Shown: piece by piece, positions 29,591-38,535 of the stretch
How the letters are laid out: every line of letters begins with the position of its first letter
Numbering within the stretch: position 1 is the first letter of the stretch
DNA from: Nansenia antarctica
Lineage: Eukaryota; Chordata; Actinopteri; Argentiniformes; Microstomatidae
DNA: 64,000 nucleotides
Assembly: GCA_963989245.1 (NCBI GenBank)
Contig: CAXDII010000380.1
Location: 500,001 to 564,000, forward strand
Reading direction: 5' to 3'
Program-made: the position numbers and the translations under genes
The notes under the pieces: generated by a model
The model's database searches: none
What the model was told of the DNA's origin: nothing
What the model saw: the letters and a program-made list of their open reading frames with translations, nothing else

Positions 29591-29928
29591 CTGTAAAAGA
29601 AAATAAAGTGTTATTCTCTCCCTCACTAATGCCTGGCTTATTCATCATGCTTGTAAATGGGTTATAGCCACATTCTGTCATTACCTGTTATAGTCTGTCA
29701 AGCTGATTTGAACATTAATAAGTCTCAGTATGTCTACTCTGATGTGAATATGTCTCATCTGATGAGAATTACATATACATTGGTATATAGGCTATTTGTT
29801 ATGAATGGATATTTAGTTCAATGTTCACTTCTTTAAAGCAGGTAAAGCCTCAGTGACGGTATGCATGTTTAAACACATTGATTGTGAAATCAAGGGTTTG
29901 GTATGTTTCTAAATTGTATGGGTGTCAC

Positions 29929-30033
29929 CTGCTCAAAATGCCTCTTACATACTGTAATGTACATGCCAAACCCTTGAAACACATCTTCAAAAAGGATGCA
30001 AAAAGAGAACTCGTATGAACACTTATCCTCCTC
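29929..30033 (-). other. Exon-like segment a of the element
   Basis: 105 bp with an acceptor (TATTTGTAG) and a donor (CAG|GTGAC) on the minus strand, open for 35 codons. The counterpart in copy C is 51572-51676. Copy B has a 4-base insertion here. Confidence 0.35.
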
Positions 30034-30730
30034 CTACAAATAGATACAATATGGAATGTAATAAAACATGCAATTACACATGTACTGTACAGAGCAGACA
30101 TACATTGTAAATACATGTAGGCTAACTAAACTTGTAAATAAACTAACTGTACATACATTTACACTTTAATTGTCCTATAATATAAATTACACCTGATTGA
30201 TTTGATTTGATTTAGGCCTATTTGAAAGTTAATATCACAGTGTAACACTGGGGGATTTACTAAATGACAACATTGTGGGCACTGCTAGGCAGCAGTCATA
30301 TCATTTGCACATTAGTATGTACAATACTGGTGTACATATTATGTACAGTAGCCTAATGCTGTATAGTATGGCCAGGCTATCATTGTGCAAAACTGTGTAG
30401 ACTAGCATTGCAGTAGTATCTAAAACATTGCACAACCATAACACTATGAATAACTCGCAAGACGGTTCGCAAAACCCACACACTGTTATTAACATTGTTA
30501 ATTTAACAACTGTTGAACAAAGTATTGAGACAGCAGACTTGTCCGATGTGTAGCCGTACAGTAGCTTGGCAAATCAATATCGAAATAGCTTTGAATATGT
30601 TACCTATATATATATACATATATATATATATATACATATATGTTACCGTAGACACGTCCGGACCTGACAGACATGTCCGATAACGAGTCAAGTACAGCAA
30701 AAGTACCGTAAACTGAAAACTGTCCGCTTT

Positions 30731-30945
30731 TCAGATTCAGATTCAGATTCAGATAACGTTTATTGCCATTATGCATACACATATAGGAATTTGCTTCGGC
30801 ATTACAGTAAGTGCGTTTATACTTTTTTCACGTGTATACAAAAACAAATGCAAAAAAACAGGGCAACACAGGACAGACAACAGTGCATTGGATAGTGCAA
30901 CATATATAAAGTGCAGTGCTTTCTGCAGCCCCTCTTGTATGTCTA
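30731..30945 (-). mobile_element. LINE-type 3' tail insertion, (TGAATC)n end
   Basis: On the minus strand the sequence ends in TGGCAATAAACGTTATC followed by TGAATC repeats. It matches the tail of the retroposon at 4226-5341. Copy C lacks it, so it arrived after the element. Confidence 0.65.
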
Positions 30946-31095
30946 CTTATTATATATTATTACAGTTAATGTTTGTGACTTACCTATTAACCAAACGAAG
31001 AAAGTAAACTTGAGAGTTTAGAACGCGAGAAAGACGGTATGCTGTCTTTGCCTTTCAGGAAATAGTGCAGTCGAGTTGATTTCAGTGTTGTGACG

Positions 31096-31103
31096 TGACG
31101 TCA
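31096..31103 (-). promoter_or_regulatory. CRE (TGACGTCA) in a promoter-like region
   Basis: A perfect TGACGTCA with an adjacent half site, conserved at 42902-42909 and 49892-49899. A TATA-like CTATATAGTTC lies about 50 bp away towards the element's right end. A strong donor (AATAG|GTAAGT at 50012 in copy C) follows. Together these resemble a pol II promoter and first exon reading into the element. Confidence 0.4.
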
Positions 31104-31183
31104 CTGCTCAATGCGCCACAAAACCATCCGGTGGCCGAAAATATATGAACTATATAGAACTACCAAAGTGAACGGGATCTTAA

Positions 31184-31231
31184 CTACTGCCATAGACAAT
31201 GAATGGGCCAATGCAAAGTCTATGGCAGTAG
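31184..31231. other. Subterminal hairpin of the element
   Basis: CTACTGCCATAGAC and GTCTATGGCAGTAG form a perfect 14-bp stem with a 20-base loop, 23 bp from the right end. Copies B and C keep it with one mismatch each. Confidence 0.75.
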
Positions 31232-31254
31232 TGTAGGCATATCTCTCGATTGCC

Positions 31255-31291
31255 GCGCGGGAGGTCCCGGGTTCAAATCCCGGACGAGCCC
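31255..31291 (+). pseudogene. tRNA-Pro 3' half
   Basis: Begins with the duplicated GCGCGGG (positions 37-43), then variable loop, perfect T arm and acceptor 3' strand. Partner of 27567-27608. Confidence 0.93.
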
Positions 31292-31460
31292 TTTGACTAA
31301 ACCTTTCACCAGCTGGTACCACCAAATGGAAGTGCTTTGGCTCAATGCTTCAACAGATCTTGCCTCGGGTCACTGCAAAAATCCATGTTCAAAAACTGCT
31401 TTGACACGTCCTGGCTTTAAAGATCCGGTGGAAAGCGCTACTGGTTCAAAGTGTGCGCAT

Positions 31461-31542
31461 GACGAGGTGGCCGAGTGGTTAAGGCGATGGACTGCTAATC
31501 CATTGTGCTCTGCATGCGTGGGTTCGAATCCCATCCTCGTCG
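31461..31542 (+). tRNA. tRNA-Ser(GCT), intact
   Basis: 82 nt, all stems paired; the variable arm has one G-T pair. TTTTT about 15 nt downstream. Confidence 0.94.
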
Positions 31543-31666
31543 CAAGGCCTTACTGCCTTTTTCCGCTTGACAGCCCCGTTGGAACACCTTGTCAACAGAG
31601 GAGGTGGTGGTGAAGAAACAATGCAAAGCATCCGGAACGTCTTTCGTAGAGCACATTCAAATGGGA

Positions 31667-31685
31667 CACCACTATACCACCAATG
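31667..31685 (-). pseudogene. tRNA-Gly(TCC) 5' stub
   Basis: Only the acceptor 5' strand and D arm start remain, fused to spacer after a deletion. Confidence 0.7.
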
Positions 31686-31820
31686 GATTCATGACATGAG
31701 GATGGACCGCAACAATGATATATCACGGCTTAATAAAAGTCCCTTCTTTAGGCCTTTCAGGGCGGACACTTCTCCCAACCTGAGGCTCTGTTGCGGGGGA
31801 GGGGAACGCTTTCTTCAGAA

Positions 31821-31892
31821 GGCTCGTTTGTCTAGCGCTATGATTCTCGCTTTGGGTGCGAGATGTCCCGGCTTCAAATCCCGGACGAGCCC
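31821..31892 (+). pseudogene. tRNA-Pro(TGG), degenerate
   Basis: Near copy of 26837-26908 with the same D and T damage. Confidence 0.8.
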
Positions 31893-32011
31893 TTTGACTA
31901 AACCTTTCACCATTTGGGACCACCAAATGCAAGTGCTTTGGCTCTATGCTTCAACAGATCTTGCCTCGGGTCACTGCAAAATTCCATGTTCAAAAACTGC
32001 TTTGACACGCT

Positions 32012-32075
32012 TTAAGGCGATGGACTGCTAATCCATTGTGCTCTGCACGCGTGGGTTCGAATCCCATCCTCGTCG
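32012..32075 (+). pseudogene. tRNA-Ser(GCT), 5' truncated
   Basis: Same breakpoint as 27028-27091, showing that the whole unit was duplicated after the deletion. Confidence 0.85.
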
Positions 32076-32459
32076 CACAGCCTTACTGCTTTTTCCGCTT
32101 GACAGCCCCGTTGGAACACCTTGTCAACAGAGGAGTTGGTGGTGGAGAAACAATGCAAAGCATTCGGAACGTCTTTCGTAGAGCACATTCAAATGGGACA
32201 TCATCGAGTAGCTTCTTTGAGTGCGGAAACTGCCTCAATATGGAAGGCACAGGCGTTGTTGGAAGCCACGCTATCAACGAGCCGGCTGGCTTTAAGGCCA
32301 TGGACCAGAATTCTCCTGCCCAAATTCAGCAGACATCGAAGCATCGGGACATCAGTGGGAAATTTAAAATGAAACAATTGGAAACAACCCAGGTGAACTA
32401 TGTCAACAACCAATACATTTCAATATCCAATCTTCAAGGCCAGTTCAGCAGACATCTAA

Positions 32460-32530
32460 GCATTGGTGGTTCACTGGTAGAATTCTCGCCTGCCACGCGG
32501 GAGGCCCGGTTTCCATTCCCGGCCAATGCA
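32460..32530 (+). pseudogene. tRNA-Gly(GCC), degenerate
   Basis: 71 nt. T loop changed to TTCCATT and a T-stem mismatch. Mirror partner of 15933-16003. Confidence 0.78.
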
Positions 32531-32615
32531 TGAACCCACCTTTAGGACAATTCAAAGAACAAATATCAACTAAGTAAACATTTATTATTTAAGGTCAATT
32601 TCAGCAAACATCTAA

Positions 32616-32686
32616 GCATTGGTGGTTCAGTGGTAGAATTCTCGCCTGCCACGCGGGAGGCCCAGGTTCGATTCCTGGCCAATGCA
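32616..32686 (+). tRNA. tRNA-Gly(GCC), intact
   Basis: 71 nt. Acceptor GCATTGG/CCAATGC, anticodon stem CTCGC/GCGGG, T stem CCAGG/CCTGG all pair. The only fully sound GCC copy. Confidence 0.95.
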
Positions 32687-32850
32687 TGAACACTTCTTTA
32701 GGAAAACAGATATCAACTCAGTAAACATCTATTCTTCAACGTCAAATTCGTTGCACACACCTTAATGAAAGTCCCTGCTTTACGCCTACATGGCGGACAC
32801 TTCTCCCAACCTGAGGCTCCGTTGCGGGGAGGGGCACCTGCTTTTTAAAC

Positions 32851-32908
32851 GGCTAGTTGGTTAATCGGTATGATTCTCGCTGTGGGTGCGAGAATCCCGG
32901 ATGAACCC
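32851..32908 (+). pseudogene. tRNA-Pro(TGG)-like, T arm deleted
   Basis: 58 nt; same deletion as 17364-17421 in opposite orientation. Confidence 0.8.
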
Positions 32909-33076
32909 TTTGACTAAACCTTTCACCAGCTGGGAAAACCAAATGGAAGTTATTTGGCTCAATGCTTCAACAGATCTTGCCTCAGGCCACTGCAAAATTC
33001 CATGGTCAAAACCGCTTTGTCACGTCCTGGCTTTAAAGATCCGGTGGGAAGCGCTACTGGTTCAAAGTGAGTGCAT

Positions 33077-33158
33077 GACGAGGTGGCCGAGTGGTTGAGG
33101 CGATGGACTGCTAATCCGTTGTGCTCTGCACGAGTGGGTTCGAATCCTATCCTCGTCG
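33077..33158 (+). tRNA. tRNA-Ser(GCT)
   Basis: 82 nt, stems complete with one extra wobble each in anticodon and T stems. Confidence 0.9.
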
Positions 33159-33428
33159 CACAGCCTCACTGCTTTTTCCGCTTGACAGCCCCGTTGGAAC
33201 ACCTTGTCAACAGAGGAGGCGGTGGAGAAACAATGCAAAGCATCCGGAACGTCTTTCGTAGAGCACATTCAAATGGGACGTCATCGAATAGCTTCTTTGA
33301 GTGCGGAAACTGCTTCAATATGGAAGGCACAGGCGTTGTTGGAAGCCACGCTATCAACGAGCCTGCAGTGTCAGGCCAGCACTTTTGGAACTGCAGTTAT
33401 GGGCCCCTTGGGAAAAGGTTCGCTTACT

Positions 33429-33500
33429 TGCATTGACCGGGAATCGAACCCGGGTCAACTGCTTGGAAGGCAGCTATGCTCCCCACTATACCACCAAAGC
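33429..33500 (-). tRNA. tRNA-Gly(TCC), weakened
   Basis: 72 nt. One acceptor change (CATTGACC), a D-loop change and the U3-U70 mismatch. Confidence 0.7.
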
Positions 33501-33633
33501 ATTCACGACATGAAGATGGACCGCAACAATGATATATCACGGCTTAATAAAAGTCCCTTCTTTAGGCCTTTCAGGGGGACACTTCTCCCAACCTGAGGCT
33601 CCGTTGCGGGGGAGGGGAACGCTATCTTCAGGC

Positions 33634-33705
33634 GTCTCGTTGGTCTAGGGGTATGATTCTCGCTTTGGGTAAGAGAGGTCCAGGGTTCAAATCCCGGACG
33701 AGCCC
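33634..33705 (+). pseudogene. tRNA-Pro(TGG), degenerate
   Basis: 72 nt. Mismatches in acceptor (GTCTCGT), anticodon stem (TAAGAG) and T stem. Confidence 0.78.
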
Positions 33706-33874
33706 ATTGACTAAACCTTTCACCAGCTGGGACCACCAAATGGAAGTACTTTGGCTCAATGCTTCAACAGATCTTGCCTCGGGTCACTGCAATATTCCAT
33801 GTTCAAAAACTGCTTTGACACGTCCTGGCTTTAAAGATCCGGTGGGAAGCGCTACTGGTTCAAAGTGAGCACAT

Positions 33875-33956
33875 GACGAGGTGGCCGAGTGGTTAAGGCG
33901 ATGGACTGCTAATCCATTGTGCTCTGCACGCGTGGGTTCGAATCCCATCCTCGTCG
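33875..33956 (+). tRNA. tRNA-Ser(GCT), intact
   Basis: 82 nt with canonical arms and T loop; TTTTT about 14 nt downstream. Confidence 0.95.
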
Positions 33957-34226
33957 TACAGCCTTACTGCTTTTTCCGCTTGACAGCCCCGTTGGAACAC
34001 CTTGTCAACAGAGGAGGTGGTGGAGAAACAATGCAAAGCATCCGGAACGTCTTTTGTAGAGCACATTCAAATGGGATGTCATCGAATCGCTTCTTTGAGT
34101 GCGGAAACTGCTTCAATATGGAAGGCACAGGCGTTGTTGGAAGCCACGCTATCAACGAGCCTGCAGTGTCAGGCCAGCACTTTTGGAACTGCAGGCATGG
34201 GCCCCTTGGGAAAAGGTTCGCTTACT

Positions 34227-34298
34227 TGCATTGGCCGGGAATCACACCCGGGTCAACTGCTTGGAAGGCAGCTATGCTCACCACTATACCACCAAAGC
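34227..34298 (-). pseudogene. tRNA-Gly(TCC), T loop damaged
   Basis: 72 nt. T loop reads TGTGATT for TTCGATT, destroying the B box. Confidence 0.75.
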
Positions 34299-35439
34299 AT
34301 TCATGACATGAAGAGGCCAGTCGAGTATTCCCGTAACGGAGATTTTTAACCGTTTATTGACCCTTTCTTGCCGTCTTTTCAGCCGCGGGTTCGAATCCAC
34401 CTGAGGACATTACTGTCAAAAATATTTTCTTAATCAATTAAATGTTTAATGTAACACAACATGTTTTGATGATTTATAATTCATTTCATTAAAGAAAACA
34501 GGACATCTTATGCTATTTATTGGTTTAACATTGCAATGTATTCTGCCCTGTTGAGTTCTCTAACCCTAAGCTCCATTGTTGATGTTAATGTAACCATTAT
34601 ACTGTTTTAAAACATACACAGACACGTGGATGTATTGAACTCCACACTTGATTTATTAAAAAGCACACACGCACAACTGCTAAACCATGTACATAAAAAA
34701 TAAACAAAACTGATTAAACCTTGGTTGTATCGAACTAAAACAAAATGTGCATATTTAAAACAATTTCCAACAGTGTTACAACATTAATTAATCATTTCAT
34801 TGTAAATAAAAACTCTACTATGTGTGTGTGTGTGTGTGTGTGTGTACAGTCTCTTTCCCTTCTAAGGTGCCACACTGATCAGGACCCTGGCCACTCAACC
34901 CATGGCCATTCAGCCCCATCTTCATCCAGATGCTCTGATGGGGACAGCAGTTCTAGCGGCCGACATTGTGATCGTAGCTGGGGATGGAAGGCTCAGCTGC
35001 AGGCTGTGTTGGGGCGGAGGGAGAGAGGCTGCAGGCTGCGTTGGGGGCGGAGGGAGAGAGGCTGCAGGCTGTGATGGAGGAGCATGGTGTGGCAGTGCTG
35101 CATGACAACAAAATAAATAGGAAACACATGTTAAACCAAAAAGGAGCTGTGCATAGACTTCAGTTAAAAAACATGCCAGAGAGTATTGAGGCAGCACTGT
35201 ATGCTGCTCTGCTCTGGTAGGGGCAGGGTGCTTCACATGACACTTCTAGTATCAGAGAGAGTAGTACATTCACCATTTTAAAATCTAGAACCAAAAAATT
35301 ACAGAAAGAACATCAGTTCTGTGATCATTAATTGTATTGATGATGATGAGGATGATGTGTGTGTGTCTTAACTAGTGTAATGTTGTGTTGTAATGTTTTT
35401 ACTTTATTTTTATTTTTATTATCAACATCATTTATATAT

Positions 35440-35627
35440 GTTACGGTACATGTGGGAATACGGTACATGTGGGAAAACTAGGGTTAGGGTTAGGTGCTAA
35501 GGTGCTACGGTTAGGGATAGGGATAGGATTTGGGTTAGGGTTAGACATGCCATCATGTACCAAGTCGACGTAGCACCTAACCCTAACACTAGTTTTCCCA
35601 CATGTGCCGTCTTCTCACATGTACCGT

Positions 35628-35630
<3 letters not shown>
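35440..35630. mobile_element. Palindromic MITE with telomere-like core, second copy
   Basis: Same inverted ends as 28774-28964, with small changes in the GGGTTA core; followed by a longer AT run. Confidence 0.65.
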
Positions 35631-35668
<38 letters not shown>

Positions 35669-36990
35669 ATTCCATTGTTGATTAGAACTTTATTGTATCT
35701 TAGTCATTTGTATTAGTGTATCCTGTTTCCCTATTGTCTTGTTACCCTTCCCCCAGGGACTACAGATGGAAATTAGCTCTGAACTATATCTGAAGCAATA
35801 TATGTATTGTGCATTATCCCTGTCAAATAAACTAATAAACAAACATGTAATGTAGGATCTAAGGTAATAGGATGCAAAAGAAGTCTCAATAGTTTGTTAA
35901 ATATCCACAGCAAAGTACCAACATTTACAGATGACTTTCAATCAAAATAACAGACCTGGTTGAAATTGTGTGCAATATAAATAAACTGAAATGACATACT
36001 GTATTCCCACACGGCGGGTTCTAGAGTGTAGGCCTAAGGATGGGGCCCAGGCAAGCCGCTGAGGAGGTATTGGCAGCAGGACCTTCACTGGAGCTGAAGG
36101 AGCAGGTAACATGAAACTTCACACAACTGGAAATCACTTTGACAGTGAATAAAGATGGGACACACAGTAATGTACATGAATTAATCTTGCAAAGGAGACG
36201 CAGTCACATCGGATTCATCATCATGAGCTGGTCTCAAGAGTGTAACTGAAGCAGTCAGTTTGCTCCTCACTGTAAAAGAAAATAAAGTGTTATTCTCTCC
36301 CTCACTAACGCCTGGCTTATTCATCATGCTTGTAAATGGGTTATAGCCACATTCTGTCATTACCTGTTATAGTCTGTCAAGCTGATTTGAACATTAATAA
36401 GTCTCAGTATGTCTACTCTGATGTGAATATGTCTCATCTGATGAGAATTACATATACATTGGTATATAGGCTATTTGTTATGAATGGATATTTAGTTCAA
36501 TGTTCACTTCTTTAAAGCAGGGGGTCATTCCACTAAAGGTGGATCAGTTTAGCTGCGCTATAAATAAATGCGGCGCTCAGGGAACTCGAGATTGGAATTC
36601 AAGCCTCAGGTGATTCCTCGAATGAGGATCAGCCTTGTGTCATCAGTGTTCACAGAAGACAGGCTTACAAATCTTCGATATGGGCGCGTGCACGCAGACA
36701 TACGCAGCCCAGAAGAGTCGATCTGTCGAAATGAAGATACTCCACTCTGCAGGGGTACTACATTTGCGCAGCATTCCGAATTATTGATTTTTATGAAGAC
36801 GGAGAAATAAGATGTAAAATAGTGCAATACTGCCGCAATTAACAAGGCGAGGGAAATGGTTTGGCAAGAATTTGCTGACCGATTAAATGCGTAGGTCATA
36901 CTAGCCCCAGTTATTGTTATATGTTCATATTTTAATAAATGAATATTACTACTGTGGTGATATCCGCAGCAGGCTACAAACCAGCATATC

Positions 36991-37074
36991 GCCACAATGG
37001 CCTAGTGGTATTGACTGCTGCCATAGGATTTATTCTTCATTTTATATCAGTGGTTCGAATCCCTCTACAGACGC
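36991..37074 (+). other. tRNA-like module (plus)
   Basis: ATGGCCTAGTGGTATTGAC resembles an A box and GGTTCGAATCCC a B box, about 45 bp apart, but no cloverleaf with a plausible anticodon arm closes. Possibly a SINE head or tRNA relic. Confidence 0.4.
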
Positions 37075-37246
37075 ACTTTTTACTGCATTTCGTTGTCTGA
37101 ATCTAATCTAAAATCTCATCTAAAAAAGTATTGTAGGCTATAAAATTATGGTGCAGGCTAATTTACAAGAACTGACACGATTACAATGGTGTTTGAAACC
37201 TTTGCATGAAATCTTCGGTTAAATGTAAAAAAAAATAAAAATGAAT

Positions 37247-37319
37247 GACTTAGTCAAGTCTCGAACTCGCAACCTTTGGAACTCGAGTCCGCAGCCTTAA
37301 CCACTACGCCAGCCAGACC
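37247..37319 (-). other. tRNA-like module (minus)
   Basis: The minus strand reads GGCGTAGTGGTTAAGG (A box), an anticodon-like arm GCGGACTCGAGTTCC and GAGTTCGAGAC (B box). The acceptor stem does not pair well, so it is a tRNA-derived relic or SINE head. Confidence 0.45.
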
Positions 37320-38535
37320 GCTGTCATGACGGCAATGCAAGTTGAGACAATTATTTTTATTTATTTTTTACACTCTTTTCTTTATCTATCTATCACACTT
37401 TCAAAATATCAAGTTATCTATCACACAATCAAACTATCTATCGATCGATCACACTTTCAAAATATCAAATTATCTATCTATCACACAGTCAAACTATCTA
37501 ATCTATCTATCTCATGTGAAGTGGGAACTAATATTTCCTAAAAGACACATGAGGAACTTTCGTACAGAGTTTAGTTTCCGCCTGTGAGCCTTTTTTGACG
37601 CACGGATGACTATAGCCTGTGTTTTAGCCTGGTCGGGACCAGGCTAATTATATCTGACTCAGAAGGAGCTCAACCAAGCAGCGAATTATTTGAGCCACAT
37701 TGATGGCACCGAACGCAAGCTAACATTTTCGAGGCATAGAACTTTATCGAGGCTTAGAACTTTATCGAGCTTTGTGGAATAGGGCCCTGGTAAAGCATCA
37801 GTGACGGTATGCATGTTTAAACACATTGATTGTGAAATCAAGGGTTTGGTATGTTTCTAAATTGTATGGGTGTCACCTGCTCAAAATGCCTCTTTTGCCC
37901 ATACTGTAATGTACATGCCAAACCCTTGAAACACATCTTCAAAAAGGATGCAAAAAGAGAACTCGTATGAACACTTATCCTCCTCCTACAAATAGATACA
38001 ATATGGAATGTAATAAAACATGCAATTACACATGTACTGTACAGAGCAGACATACATTGTAAATACATGTAGGCTAACTAAACTTGTAAATAAACTAACT
38101 GTACATACATTTACAGTTGAATTGGCCTATAATATAAACTACACGTTATACGTTTGCAGGAATAGTGCTATACAAATAAAAGTTGTTGTTGTTATTATTA
38201 TTATTATAATGATATTACTTGTTGGGGCTTTATTGAATGACAACACTGGAATATAGCTGTGATGTACAGTAGCCCAGTGTGTAGACCAGCCAGGCTATCA
38301 TTGTGCAAAACTGTGTAGACTAGCATTGCAGTAGTATCTAAAACATTGCACAACCATAACACTATGAATAACTCGCAAGACGGTTCGCAAAACCCACACA
38401 CTGTTATTAACATTGTTAATTTAACAACTGTTGAACAAAGTATTGAGACAGCAGACTTGTCCGATGTGTAGCCGTACAGTAGCTTGGCAAATCAATATCG
38501 AAATAGCTTTGAATATGTTACCTATATATATATAT

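Larger units (their letters stand above)
27609..31254. mobile_element. tRNA-targeting DNA transposon, copy A (Dada-like)
   Basis: 3646 bp lie between tRNA-Pro halves, with a 7-bp duplication GCGCGGG at 27602-27608 and 31255-31261. The ends are GGCCAGTCG... and ...CTCGATTGCC; the reverse complement of the right end is GGCAATCGAG, so they form short imperfect inverted repeats. A 14-bp hairpin lies just inside the right end. Target choice inside a tRNA gene with a 6-7 bp duplication recalls the Dada superfamily (from memory). No recognisable transposase is visible, so this copy is probably non-autonomous. Promoter-like and exon-like segments lie on its minus strand. Confidence 0.8.
36521..37788. 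mobile_element. Unclassified DNA element with two tRNA-like modules
   Basis: Interrupts the copy A sequence ...AAAGCAGGTAAAGC... . The ends GGGGTCATTCCACTAAAG and CTTTGTGGAATAGGGCCC are imperfect inverted repeats. The target duplication is unclear because of shared G bases. It contains two tRNA-like segments in opposite directions and an ATCT/ATCAC-type repeat (37380-37515). Confidence 0.55.
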
